A stretch of DNA of 64,000 bases from Todiramphus chloris collaris (Eukaryota > Chordata > Aves > Coraciiformes > Alcedinidae): assembly GCA_025345505.1 (NCBI GenBank), contig JANVCC010000062.1:13742809-13806808 (forward strand), in the 5' to 3' direction. This document shows positions 13,501-27,400 of the stretch, piece by piece. The number at the start of each line of letters is the position of its first letter. The first letter of the stretch is position 1. The translations under genes and the position numbers were made by a program. The notes beneath the pieces were generated by a model that was given only the letters and a program-made list of their open reading frames with translations, did not search any database and was not told where the DNA came from.

Positions 13501-15250
13501 AGCAGCATAGTATTCTTGGGCATTCAGCAAAGGGCACAGTTGCTAGGAATTTGCTGCATCAGAGCTGGTTTGTAGAGGGCCGGTACTACCAGCACAGCCG
13601 CGCATTGCTGCGGAGCTCTCCCCAGCAGAGCCTGCACAGCCGACTCCCACAGCTTGCTGGTCAAACCCAGAACCTGCATTTCACTACAAACATCTACTTT
13701 TCCCCAGTAAAAAATTACGATGTGAATAGCTTTTTCTCCAGCAGGAAATAAACCAATAACTCAAATTTTACCCTTAATCCTTTTCTAGACATCGTTGCCT
13801 CTCTTATCCGAGGGCCAGTCTTCACAGGGAAAGCTGCACTAAATTAATGCCCACTGCCACACTGGCGTAGCCAGTGGGGGTACTCCTATTCCCACACGAA
13901 AGGACCTTTGCTTTGTTTAGCTTATGTTACTCCAAAAAGGATTTCATCTAAACTAATGAAAACCTCAGGCCAGACCCGTGCCAAGAATAGTTTGCCACTT
14001 TAATTGGTTTGGCAAAACACACCAGCAAAACATTTGTAGCACACATGTAACCGAGAGAAAAAAAACCTGGCACCTCATCGCATCCCTCCCCCTCCTCTTC
14101 CAAGGGAGGGGAATAAGCATTGCTGTCCACCCAACAGCTTCTACCCTGTGAGTTTATACCAAGAGCTGCACAGGGACAGCTCAGAACTCAGCGATATCCC
14201 TAAACAAAAAGGTTAGGTCAGAAAGCCAGCAGTGCAATTATGTGACACCCACGTCAGGCTTCACATCCGTACTCTGGCCTTCTACACCTGTAGAGCCAAG
14301 CTGGTATTCCTGAAAACAATCAGCCTGACAGAGCTCTAGTACAACCCAACCACTTTGTGCATCCTGTGAAGATTGCTGACATGCTTCCTTCCCCTCTGCA
14401 GCAAAACACGACTCCAGGGAGAGCACTGGTGACACCTGAAGCTGGATGTTCTACCAGAAACATGATTCCACGATGTGAACTTCTTATAGAAAGAGATGAA
14501 AGAAACCTTAGTTTTTCATATTTTGAGGATGGATCTTTTAAATTTCCCTGCATGGATTGCCAGTTCTTGAAAGTTTTTTGTTACCAACACTGTTTCTTCT
14601 TATCCTCTATAAGCCCAACTCCTGGACTGCTGACAGCTAGAGGTGGTGGAGGGAAGTCAGAAGTGTAAAATGGTTCTTGTTGAGCAAATTAGAAAAATTC
14701 AGTGCACTTTTTTTTTTTTATTTCTAACAACAAAGGATTGTAAAATACCCAACTGCTGCAAAAAATTTTAATGAAAAGTGGCAACATAATAATATGCTCT
14801 GGTAAATTAGGACAGGGTAGTAAGCGATTATACAAAAGTCCGTTTGTGACAGAGACAGCAGGAGGGAGATTTCGCCCTTGTCCGATATTTCAAAAGCACT
14901 AGATTTGTACATGCTCACTGATACCATGAGCTCCCTAACAGCGATTCTTTGATCTTCTCCATTAAATCTTTTTTTGTAGACTTATTCTGAACTTGGTAAG
15001 AGGGAGAAATACCATTGTATGGAATGACAATAATAAAAAAGTAATGAACTGCACATCTATCTTTCAAATATGGAAACATTTGTGACATTTGGTCTTCAAA
15101 TCGTACTTTTAAAAGCTTTTCTATTGTTTACCTATTTCTTCTGCTCATAATACATGGAATCAAACCAAATCCAGACCCATTGAAGGGATGTTATATAAGC
15201 CTAGAGCAAAACAAACACATGCTGCTTAGTGGCCAAGAGTGTATCCATAC
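10506..15250 (-). other. ZNF827: ZNF827 intron 2
   Basis: This phase-1 intron is about 4.7 kb, with donor GCAG|GTATGG and acceptor TTCTGCTAAG preceded by a strong pyrimidine tract (T8C5 region, plus strand 10512-10530). The donor is weaker than the others (GTATGG, not GTAAGT). I saw no recognisable repeat family, RNA gene or additional exon in it; it is AT-rich unique-looking sequence with short homopolymers (for example a T run at 14709-14719). Confidence 0.85.
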
Positions 15251-16261
15251 CTGCACTAGTGGGTTTGGATGCTCTTCCCTTAGGGACTGGCAGTAACAGT
15301 AATTCCAAAGACTGCGGTGGAGTTGCTTTCTCTTGCTTCACCTCTGAAAGCTGCAGGGGATCCTCAGCAACCAGTGATTTCTTCTTCTCAGCCAACAGGG
15401 TGCCCGCAGCCCTTGCAGCAACCTCCTTGAGAAGGGCAGCAGAAGAGGTCATGGAAGCCAGAGAAAGGAAAGAACTAGCCGGAGGTGGGTGCTCCTGCCC
15501 TGGAGTCATGCTTCTTTCACTCACTTTCTTAGATAAAGCTGCTAACGTAGAGCTGGCCGACTGAGAACTAAAAGGCGATGAAAAGGATTCAAATCTTATA
15601 GTGTCTTCAGTCCTTGAAAGAGATTTGTCCTGCAGCACGGCATTGGCCGCGGCTTTCAGTTTCAGGATAGCTGAATCGGGGGACAAACCACAGGTGGTGG
15701 TTGAGTTTGGCAACCACTTACCTTGATTCCATATAAAGTGACCACTTGCATTGTATTGGTCACTTTGTTCCTGTTTCTCAGCAAGCTTTCTGGCAAGAAC
15801 ACTTAGTTGCTGGGCATGATGAGCAGGTGGAGAGAAAGAGAGATTTGAGCCAAGATTCACAGGAGATTCGACTCTGCCATTGACTGTAACAGCAGCATCC
15901 AGCTTGAGGGAGCCAGCCTCCAGTAGCCGCCTCAGGTTACTGCTCAGTGGCTTATTTGGCCCAGGAGGTTCTTCTTCACACAGAGATGAAACATCAGGAG
16001 AAAGGTGCTCTTTGCTCTGTAATGTGTCTCTCAGTGCTTCATTTTCAATGGATCCCAGCTCTGCTGTGTTGCTGCTAGGAGTTGCACTTCCCAAAGAAGT
16101 ATCTGGGGAAGTGGACTGCTCTTGAATTCTGTCCTCGAGAGACAACTTAAAGTTCTCCTGGACTTCTCCATATGATGCTTCTGAAGGAGTTTCTGAAGAA
16201 TTTCCAAACCACCGTTCTTCTTCACTGAGTTCACCTTCCACTTCTTCCTGTCTGGTACCAT
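15251..16261 (-). CDS. ZNF827: ZNF827 coding exon 2 (large Ser-rich region)
   Basis: This 1,011-base exon gives residues 16-351, with split codons at both ends (His15 shared with exon 1, Ala352 with exon 3). The acceptor is TTCCACACAG (AG at 16263-16262) and the donor is GCAG|GTATGG (GT at 15250-15249). The open frame continues into both introns, so splice sites and homology set the ends. It starts GTRQEEVEGELSEEERWFGN, an acidic block, followed by conserved ZNF827 segments: NKPLSSNLRRLLEAGSLKLD, a short helical LSVLARKLAEKQEQ, FIWNQGKWLPNSTTT, an Ala-rich helix near AALLKEVAARAAGTLLAE, and SLELLLLPVPKGR just before the fingers. VKQE near its end matches the sumoylation consensus. The long proline run that I remember in human ZNF827 before SLELLLLPVPKG is reduced here to TPPQ. 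The region is otherwise low-complexity and probably largely disordered. Confidence 0.97.
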
Positions 16262-19200
16262 CTGTGTGGAAACCAAGAATGGCAGTATTATTCCCAAATG
16301 GGTCTAAAATACTTAAGCATGTCCAGCCTCTGCACGACTCTCCTGAACAGTCACTCAACATCACCCTAGAGAGCACAGGCTTGGCATCAGTCTGGACTGA
16401 GTGACCAGGAGAAGTTTTTTGAAAATGAGTCTTTCTTTGAAGACAAAATTGTGACAAGCCTCTCATCTTTCAGTCAGCACAACTAAAGCACTTAAAACTG
16501 CAACAACACAAATATTCATAATGTGTACTCATATACTGCAATTATTTCATTATCATCAGAGTCTGCCCATCCTGCAAAGTATTATGAAGTCTGGGGTATA
16601 AAGCCGGGATGTAGTAAATTCTGGGCAATAAATTACTGGATATTTGTTTCTTTGTACAGCTAGCATAGCAGAGCAGGTGTGTAGCTACTCAAAGTAGTTT
16701 CTTCCAGGGACTTCATATCTCAGACCAATCCTGCAGTGACCCCTATCTAAAATAAAATAAAATATGTACTGATAATACACAATTAATTCCTGAAGAGGTG
16801 AAATGACCAATATGAATGCAGGCTAAAGCTCTCATCTCTCCAAATATTTGTGAAAAGCATATCATACACGCAAAACTAATTTTTGGGAGGTTTTTCCCAT
16901 TATATAGACGCTGCTTGCTTGTCATCTGCTTGTCATGCTTCAGTGTTAAAGTTTTAAAGACCATCCTAAACTAAACTTAGTTGGGGGCGGGGGGGAAGGG
17001 AAAGAAAAGAAAAGAGAAAAAGGAAAAAAACTGTTGGTCTCAACGCTGTTAGTTACATTTTCTCCTCTCCGGTAACAGCAACACATCTAATCTCTCCTGA
17101 GACCTAAATGACAGTGTTTAAAGCACTGTGACCCTGGATTGCTCTTCTTCCTGATACGTATTCCAAGTCATACAGACATGACCAAGAATTTTTTCTGCAG
17201 GTCTTCCTGGCCAATCAGGACATAGTTAAGAACAACAGCATGGCTAGAATGAAATTCACGTTATCTTCTCTTGCCAGATACCTCTCACATTTCTTCTTAG
17301 ATTCAATGTCCCAAGCGACAAAAGAATCTTTGCAATCATACTACAGCAAAACAAAAGGATTTAATATAACCCTCCACTGACATTCTGGAAATAAGCCTGC
17401 ATGATATGTACTGCATCTATGATTGTGTATTATTCCCAGATTCCCTATTTAATTCCAGCAAATTACAAAACTTGGAGAGAAATTGATGAATAAAAACTTA
17501 GATTTATATTATTGCTTTGGTCTAATTAAATTAATGAGGAAAAACACAACCAAATGTATCATGAGTGTAGAGATACCAACATACACTCTGAAAGCAAAGA
17601 TTTTATTTTAATTATGTTATACAGACTACGAGGTTTAGTCCCTCACAGTTAAGTTCTTTTACTCAAAACTCTCTGGAATAAAATTCACCAGTGTTTTAAG
17701 AGTCCATAATAAAACTGCTCAGTTACCTTAACCTAGTAATTCAAGCAGAAGAGAGCTAGCATCTTTCCTATTCGAAACAAACAAAAGCCAAGCAAAACCC
17801 AAAGCACTTGCCTAAACTTATTTTGATGTTATCCACATTAACACTACAGACACAGCAAGATGAACAATAACATAGGCATAAAGGCCCACGCCACGGACAT
17901 TCAAATAGAGAAGACAGATGTTGATCAGTTGAACCAGCACTTCTGCAGGTTAAAAGGACAACTAAATATATTCCCTTTTCAGCCATGAACCATTAAAAAG
18001 TAACTTTAGGCATGTCTGTACAGCTGGGTGCACTCGGCTCAGACATCCATCCACTCATCCCAGATGCAAGCAAGTTCTGGATTGAAAGACAAAAAGGCAC
18101 CTTACTGGCACTTTACCTAAAGCCATAAACCAAGAGCAGGGCACATCCTCTGGGACACAGCCCAGAGCTGACACCACTACACAGCTGCCAAGCCAGAGCC
18201 AGCCTGCATCCTAGCGTTACATCCATACCTCTGCTCACATCTGCCTGGGTTCCAAACCACCCCTCCTCTCTCCTGCAAAACCTCCTCTGTGTCACTGCTC
18301 CCCATCCACAAACAGGGAGAACTGCATTTCCCTTCACCCAGAAAATCATCCAAAAATTACCGTTTGAGAGTTAAGTGTAAATGTTGATAAGAGAAAGTGA
18401 GTTTCTGTTTTTGAGAAATTCCCAGTTTATTGAACCCCCAAATTTCTCCATTCCTTGACGTGTATCTCAATTTTTTAACTTTGATATGTTTCCTAGCTGC
18501 AAGCAGCATTAAAAACACCAGTTAAATAACGCTGTTCTGCAAATCTCTCAATCCTGTTCATCCTACTTGCACTGGAACAGAATTGTTCATTCTCACCTGC
18601 AACAGTTTTTGCTCTAATGATAAAAGCAATGTCCCGCGTGTATTTTTACTATCTGTCCTCCTGTCTAAAGCTGACATCTCAGGGAACACTCACAGTTAGC
18701 CAAGGAGCAGGACACTGGTATTTGAAGTTGACGGTAATGATGGGGGGAAGGGAGCTACATCTACTATGGCAGAGTTGCAATACAGCTTTCTTCAACAGTA
18801 ACCCAACTACACTGGGCCCGGAACCAAAAACATAAGGTGCTAACAGCAGGAAAGATAGGAGTAAGACATGGATTGTCTTTCTTTCTCCAGATACACACAT
18901 TCTCCATTGGTCTTGCCTATATAAAGAGCAGCCACCAACATTTTACCGGCAGGGAGCAGCAGGAGTGCAGTACTCTGCAGTTAAAGGCTTGCCACCAAGT
19001 CCAGGGTTTCCCTCCTCTTTGGGTGACGCAGTGAGAGCTCCCCCTCCTGTTGCTACTCTACCTGTAACCCCTCAAGCACTCTCAAATCTCCAAGTGGTCT
19101 CCATAACAAAGGGAACATTTCCTTTGCAGCTCCCTTACCCCAAAAGGCAGATGGATTCTTTTTTTTTCCCACAGTGCAGTTTCTTTCTGTACCCAGAAAC

Positions 19201-21295
19201 CAGATCTTCAACCGCTGACACAGTGCTAATTTTCTTCTTCTCAGTAATTCCCTCAGTTGCTGCAGCACCAAGTCCACTCTATTTTAAGGCTGTAAGGTTA
19301 ATGCTGAAAGAAGGCAGCATCAGTGTCTTACCGTGAGGTCAGTCAAGCCTCCCCTTAAACACTGGGGAATTGGTTTAAAAGCACAATGGTGAAGCCTGGC
19401 AATTTCATTTCTAAGCAAAGTTGCCATTCAAGGCCTCCAGGGCGGGATTTTAATTCACATTGACTTCCGTGCCTCTGAGTTTGAATGAGCTTGAGAACTC
19501 CAGAAGAAATCAACTCAATCCACCAACTTTTCTAAAATTTCAAATTAAGTAAAACCTTCCCTGAGAACTCAGAGGGGTCACGAGACACCCAAGACCAGGT
19601 TTGTCTGAAACAGCAGCCAACCTCCATGTGCTTGTCAAGAAACTTCAGCTGTTTTTTTAACTCTGTGGCAGAAGATCTGCATGACATATTTTTTTTCTAC
19701 TCTCACAACACAGCTAAGGAGCTACAATTAGAAGTCCTTGGAAGGTAGGAACAGAAATGTAACACCACATTTCAGTTTCTTCTCCCCACCATAAACGTAC
19801 CACAGTTTGCTATTACAGATTACTCATGACCGTTAAGCTACTAGCGTTTAATTTGTGTTGCAGCCTGAAATGCTAAACATGGGTAAGAAACCACATGGAA
19901 GTTGCAAAGCAGGAAACGGTCACTTCAGCATTAGAGGCAAATTCTCCCTGACTTCATTTGGAACAAGAGGTGGCTGGAAATCTCATCAACTTTTACCGAG
20001 TATCCACTCAGAGCGCCTCTTCTCAACAGGATTCAAGAGTCCAGACTTGTCAACGCTTCTTCTTGATCTCCATGGCAGTTCTGGAAGGAGAACTGCTTCT
20101 CAAACCATTTGCCACTAGGAGAGGCTAGCGGAAGTTAGAGGTGTCCTGCATACTTGTGGACCACTCCATCATCACACAGCACCCAGTTGGCTCACACAAG
20201 TATTTCCCACTCCTGTCAGCGATGACAAAAGGCACCGAAGCACTGTTGGGCAACTGCAGGCACTGATGCAGCCCAATATCGAACAATCTCTGGCAAAGCC
20301 ACAAGTGTGTGCAGAAGCAGTTTGAAGAAGTGCCAGTTTCCCTCATTCACCCACTCATTTGCTTGTGTTCAAATACAGAGAAAGACTGTTTCCTTTGCAA
20401 GAGATCAGTTTGACAGACGTAACTTATTGATCTCCATTTATGTTACTTCACTTCGCGAGCATCTGCCCTTTCACTTCGGGTGACTAGAATGTGACTCTGC
20501 TATCAACAGAAATGTAAATATTAACCTGCCCAAACTAATTATATCTGAAAACTTAGAAAGACAAACACATACCGAGCCACACAACACAAGTGCTGGAAAC
20601 TTTAACTGTACCCAGCGTACACATGCCGTTCCTGAAAGGGGCAAGCCTGCGATGATCCACAGTTCCACTCCAGAGGGCTTGAAGTGGAGAAACACGAATG
20701 CAGCAGGCCCGATCTAAAAACAGTCTGTGCAGCACACAGAAAAGGGAAGAGTCTCCAGGTGATGGCACTGACCAACAGATATGGGCAGTGAAAACATGAC
20801 TGAAAGAACACTATTTGGACTGCCAGAGATTATCAGAGAAGACGCTACAGCTAAGGAACCCACTGCAAAATGACTCAATTTTCCTGCTATGAGGGTCAAA
20901 ATTTCCCCTTAAACATTCAGTTCAATGAGTAAATTAAAGAACTACAATAAAGAATTAACATTGCAAATCCATATGCTACAGTGATATCAAACATATGGAA
21001 ATTGTAATTATGGGATTACAGAATGAAAATTAAAACAAATATAAAAGTAGGTAGAAATCAAATAATTGCAAAGAAATGTGCACAAGAAAATGGCTGAGGA
21101 GAAAAATTGGGTAAGATTGCCTTGACTCCAGCAGTTACATGTCAAGAAAAATCTGGGAATCTGCAGGACCAGATTTGAAAGGATAGAGAGCCAAAGCTCA
21201 TTTTTATATTACAACTGCAAGTTACAATTGCGTTTGTTGTCTATTTGGCACCTGGGTCATCTTTTTAATTTGAGGCCCCAACAGCTCCTCTTTTT

Positions 21296-21416
21296 CCATC
21301 TCTAACACCTATCATAAACTATTCTATTATCTTATACTAAACACTTCAACAGCTTATCTGATTCCATCTCCAACACCTATCATAAACCATTCTCTGTATT
21401 ATCTTATACTAAACAC
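21296..21416. repeat. Local direct repeat (two copies of about 50 bp)
   Basis: Copy 1 (21296-21344) and copy 2 (21364-21416) share 'ccatctc(t/c)aacacctatcataaac' and 'tattatcttatactaaacac'. Copy 2 has a 4-base insertion (ctgt) and two substitutions. They start 68 bases apart, so this is a short tandem duplication that has diverged a little. No function is apparent. Confidence 0.85.
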
Positions 21417-24400
21417 TATACCTAGGCCTACTGAAAGAGCTAGGATTAAGTGATAGGTTTACACTGGAGAACTGAGGAGCTCTGCAAAGATGCCTGAAGA
21501 ATTTAAAAGGATGCATTAAACTTAAATGAAGCAGCAAGTGATCCATAAGGAGTTCTGAGGAAACACAGACCGACTCAGACAAGCAATCAGTTTAAGGCCA
21601 AGTAAACAGGCAGATGCATCAAAAATAAGGCAGAGGCAACACCTGAGCAATCTAGAACTCAGCCTCGTGTGGCTTTTGTCAAGAATACCAAGAAAAGGGG
21701 AGTGAACGAAGAGGAGCAGCAGCTGACAACCAAGGCAGCATGGACAACTGTAAAGGCATTTACCCAGTCATGGACAAGGAAGAGGAGAGACAGATAGTAA
21801 ACTGGTGTGCTCATATTTGGCCTCCAAGATGGCTTCCTCTTACCTGCTTTCTCAGAACCCTCAAACAAGGATTAGGGACCAGGCCACAGGCCAAAATCTG
21901 CTCTTCTGGCAGTCCACTTCAGAACACCCTCTCTTTACAGGTGCCTGTAAAGCAGGTTCCATCATGACTGTTACCATCAGCATCATATCCAAAATAAGAG
22001 GAGTTTCCCATCACATGATGGCTACACATTCAAGAAAAGAACCTGGGCCCACAATGTCCATCTTAGCTCTACCACAGTCAGCCAACTTACACCTTTTAGA
22101 GGTGGAATACAGAAGGACGCTCACTCCCTTCAGCCAAACCCAGTAAGTACCACTGTCACAGAAGCCTTGAAATTTGCCAGAGACTGGTTGCTAGCCACCC
22201 TGGGCATAACAGTTTTAGTGGAACAAGGACAGCAGAAGCCACCCTGGAGAAGCTCCAGGGTGAAATGAGAGAGGAACTTGAAGTCCTAGCTGAAAATGGC
22301 AGATTCAGTGATAACTACCAGCCACAAAAGTGTCACATCAGGCCAGACAACGCACAGGAGAAAAGAATGAAGAAGCCAAGGCCTGAATGCAGTAGTAAAT
22401 CCCAGAAACTGTGTAAATGCATCATCTTATCAATGGTAAAAAAGAACTACATGAGGTCACTTGCTACTATCATACCACTTTCTAATTGACATTGTCTCTG
22501 TGTGTCTGCTTCATACAAACCCCTGGCGATTTCACAACCAGGTGCTACAGAAAGCAGCATGCAGAGGCCCAAAACCGGCAGGACTCACTCATATCTGGGA
22601 AATCTGTTCTGTAGAATCCCATATAAATTGCTCAGTCTAGCTGCCTACAAACTACTGGATTTTGTATTCAAGCTTGTTTTATAGTATTCCAAATTAAAAA
22701 AGAGCAAAGGTTATTTCTGTAGGGTTGAACAAGCACTGTGGGTTCCCACAGCCACCAGACCATGTGTGCTGCAGGACTGCCTTGGAGAAGCTGGGCACAC
22801 TGCACTGACAGCCCACAGGCTCCACCTCCAAAAAGCACTTACAGCCACATCTGGTTAGACTATACATCCAGAGCAGCAGCTGGGTTGATTTTCCCGTAGG
22901 GATGCTTGCAAGAAAATCATGATTTTAATAAAGACACAAAGGCCTGCCTTAACTCCTTTTATTACAGCAACACCAGCAAATAAAACTTAAAAGTCACAGT
23001 TACATAAACAGTCATGTGGTAGAGTGCCCCCAGTCCCCCATATTTCCTTCATGATTCCTGTGACCTATAATAGGTAAGTAGCACAGGAAGTCACCGTCCC
23101 CTTTGAAAGGCATTTCTGGCTTGCTCGCTTATCAACGGGATGATTATTCAACTCTTGACCTCATCACAAAATGGTTTAGCAGTATTGCTGGTGCTTGAAC
23201 CACATTTCTCTACTGCAGGCTGACCTAGCGAGAGCAGCACAGCTGCAAGAAGGAACTGCCAAAAAGCCATAGCTCTTCTGTTCTGTCCTTCTCCCCTGTG
23301 TTTAAGATGTGTGAAAATACTCACACAATTAGACAGGAAAAGAAGCCCTAGGTAGGACTGTGTATTTCATCTCCACATCTTCTAAAATAATGATTTTCCT
23401 AACTGGAGGGAAGGAAGAGAAGGGGAAAGAAAGGCACAGCTTTTAAAGACAAGGTATATATCCTCTACTTTTATCCCTAACTTAAAGTGACTTTGAAAAA
23501 ATCTGCTTACAAGAAAGTCCCAGAATATTCACCTAGCAATTTCTCAAGTAATGATTTGGTTTTTGGGTTGTTTGGGTTGTTTTTTTTTTTTTAAAGAGGC
23601 CTCCAAGGCGACCGAGATTAGAGAAAGTTAATTACCTTGCAGTAACTGGAACTCTACAAGATGCTTTCCCCATATGCACAACAACTGTGAATGGGCAGAA
23701 GTACCACGCATCCAGGTTTGACAACTGCTAGACAACCACAGAGGGTCAGAAGGTGTGCACAACACCACAGCTTCCTCTCAAAGGCAGAATCCAGGTGTGA
23801 TGGACTCTTTCAAGGAAGAAGGAAATAGGATGGATTACTGAAAAAGCTTGCGACAGACAATATAAATCTGCCTTTATTTCCTCCCCCAAAAGGAGAAGAA
23901 TTTTGTGGTAGATGGGAAACAGAGACAGTGGCCTTTTATTTTCAGCCATAAGCCCCAGAACTAATGTGTCAAGTTGGATTCATTACCTGCCCAAAAGACC
24001 TTCTTTTACTAGGTAACCAAGAAAGAGGTCAGAAATACACGGTTTCTCCTGAAGTGAGCTGTCACTACTTGATGAAGGTTCTTAGGGCTGTTGATAGACC
24101 ACAAGATAGGACCCTATAGGGACAACAACTCTGATCTCCCCCAAAACAAGTTCTTCAAAAGATAACTCCTGGTACAATGGATGATTGACATCTTGCCTCC
24201 AAGAAAGATTAATGATTCTTTGGTTCTAGGCAAGAGGTTATAGTTAGTAGCTGTGGGATCACTGTTTGAGGAGTGTTGCTTCCATTTGGACTCAAGAGAT
24301 TCTAAACGCCACGTGAACAGGCATTGCCTTGGAGTGCAGTCAGAAGATGCTTTTAATCTGACAAAAACTCTAGGCCAACAGAAGCAGTGGTCCTGTGCCC

Positions 24401-27400
24401 TCCCTTACATTTGCTCTGTTGTTTGACTGCTTGGTAAGCCAATTTCAACTCAATCTGGCAGAAAACTACTCACTCTCTCAAAAAATCAGAACAAAACTTA
24501 CGTGAAGGAAGCAGGAATGTGGAAGCAGGAGGAGAAGTCAACAATCTGAGCTGCCTATCTATCTCCTGAGGTCTTTTGGGGTGCAAAGCATATCACATCT
24601 AGTCAATGAAAAACACCAGAGGATTCTCCCTCCCATCCCAAAGCTCAGTGTACTACACCCCTCAGGGAAGAGCTGGCCCTCACAGTCGTGACAGCCACAG
24701 CAATCAATAGCACGGAGGCTGCTTTGGAAACCTTGTCTGGGACACCTGCAGCTGGGTTGCCCACCACAGACTCTTCTGATACTAACTTAAACTCTTCTCT
24801 AGAACTGGTTAGCAGCGTCTTCCTGGGAGAAGAAAAGTCCTAAAGACCCAGAAATAATAGCTTAAAAGTGAGGCCCAATAATCAGCAACCCTGAGACGTA
24901 CGTGGGCAGAGACAATAAGTCTTATAATGTTATATATTTATGTGTGTATAATGATGTCACATAAATAGCGTACATAAATATATGCATAACATTTGTCTCA
25001 CTGCAACTTAGAATTACTTCGTGCTAGATGGATTTTGCCACTATTTGAGTCTCAGTGAGCTGAAGTGCCCAAGGTGTGTACATGAAACAGAACACACAGG
25101 GCCAAAGAGGAAGGGACTATTTTGGAAGAACGTTTCCCAAGCATTATGCCACAAAAGAGCATCCTACACAAAAAGCTTTCAAAAGCTGACTTGACCAACA
25201 TGTAGAACTCCTGGAGAGAAGGTAGACAAAGACAGATGGTTTTTACGGTTGAAGTTTTCAGAAGAAACAAATATTTCTGAAGTCAGCTTATGTTGCAAAG
25301 GCTCAGTAGTAGCCCCAAGACAGATTCATAAAGCACATAAAGTGTCAGTATAACAGCAGAAAATCATGTTCCTTACACATCTTTTATGGTACTGATGTTC
25401 TTGTAACACTTTTATGGAGACTGTGCAAAATACCACAGCCAGACTTACTGCAAGTTTCTTCTCCAGGCCCTCGTGAACATCCTATAACCACCTATAGTTG
25501 AGGCTGGGCACACCTTTCATAAAGCGCAAGATAGTGATCAGACTGATTTATACACTGAAGGAATATGGCCACCTGAAAACCTGATGTCTGCACATTAACA
25601 TATCAAAGGAATACACCTCTTCTGCCTGATGAAAACAGAGAATATGATAAACCATTTGCTATAAAACCAAACACTTCTTTAGCAGCAACTTCTGAGCCAG
25701 ATTCAAGTCCCTTATCAGGAATTTCAGGCTTCCCTGGGTCTTTTAAAACCAGCTATGATATCAGATTAAGACTGATAGAGTATTATAAATTTGAGGACAA
25801 ACTAAATATGCAGGAGATCAACTGTTATTCCCACAGCTCTATTTGAAATGAAAATCAGCCTTAACAATCTTCTGTGGTTCAAGTGGTCCATATGCAAGTC
25901 TACCCAGAGAGACTGCCTACAGCTGAGTGCATCATTTACATCAGTGCACATTTACCATTGTGGGCTCACTTACATGTTAAGTTCAGTACAGAAATTAGAA
26001 ATTCTACCTTCTCTTAGTTGTAAGGAAGTTTAAAAACTCCTTGAAATCGCTCCCAGTTAGCCAAAATTCACTTTGCTTTTTCATTTGTTTTCCTCTAGGC
26101 AGGTGTCTATGGAAGTATCAAATACCAAAATAACCTCCAAAATACTAAGAGGTAAACATTATTCTCAAGACTATTATCCTTAGCATATAGAGTCAAGACC
26201 TATCATCTCAGCTTACTTCATAAAGGAGGGGAACTACTTTAAGATTTCCCACCATGAGCCTTCATTAGAAATGAAACCCCAAACAATTCCAGATAACAGT
26301 TTGGAAAAGATGGCTAGAGCTACAACATGTCTAAATCAGGAAACTTGTTTCCACCCTAGATCAAATTGTTGTGGGAGATAATCACATGAATGCCAAATGG
26401 TCAGTATAGGAATCCATAATACTTCAAAGCTATCCTTGTATGACAGGTCATTAATAAAATCTTCTTTGAAAAGTTGCTTATGGAAAACAAAACCAGTGTC
26501 TCTATAAGGAAATCCTAAGCAGAAACACAAAACTGCCTTATCTTAAACATAGTGCGTCTGCAACCCAAAGGCTCAATTACTCATTTCCAAATGGCTACTT
26601 GCTTTGTAGTAGTTCAATTCTAGGTCATAGACTTCTATTGTATATTGGAGGTAGAAGACATCAAAATACAGATGGGGAGGGAGACCATGGTCAGACTAGA
26701 CAAGCACTATGAACTCAAACAATGAAGGAACTCAGCACCCTCAATCTATATTCATACAGTTTTGTCTGTGTGTTACGGAAGACAAGATCCATTCGCTTGG
26801 GCAATTCTGCTTGAGCAAATGGAAAGATCATGCTATCTTAAAACAGCTGAAAGAAAAAAAACAGGATAACAACCTCAGTTCTTTCTACCTTTCATCCCTT
26901 AAAAGGCAATGAATTTAAAGAAGGAAGGTGGGCACATGTGAATGATCATGGAAGTAGACAAAAACTTGACCTATGACCTGAAACAAAAGGCTCGGAAATA
27001 AAGGCAATTTATCCATTTTCAGAGAGGCAAGCCTCTGCCTTGAACAGCTCAAAGGAAGAACAGCAGAATTTCTTTCTACATAACCTACAAGGTTTTTTGG
27101 TGCTGTGATGATCAGTCTCCAAGATAAAGACTAAGTGTAAGACATGGTTTAGAGGATCTATCTGCTAACTGGATGGCTCAAGGCATACTGAAGTGATTAT
27201 ATTCTTCTTGTCCGTCAATGGTGTCCACAAAGCTTTGTCAAACACCAGCAGCAAACTGGGAGAAGCACCCTCAATGGTACCACTTTGACATAGTGAGCAC
27301 TTCCCAGGGAAAGCAACCTCCACAGCAAAGCTGCAATAAGGTGTTAACCACGAAGAGCGCAGTTTCTTAAACCAGTTTTGTATGATCTAAGTGCCAAAAA

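Noticed and set aside
15201-16466. Taking the whole 421-codon frame as an intact single-exon gene with its own start
   Set aside because: Its ends read into introns. The acceptor at 16262 and donor at 15250, codon phase and ZNF827 homology define a shorter internal exon.
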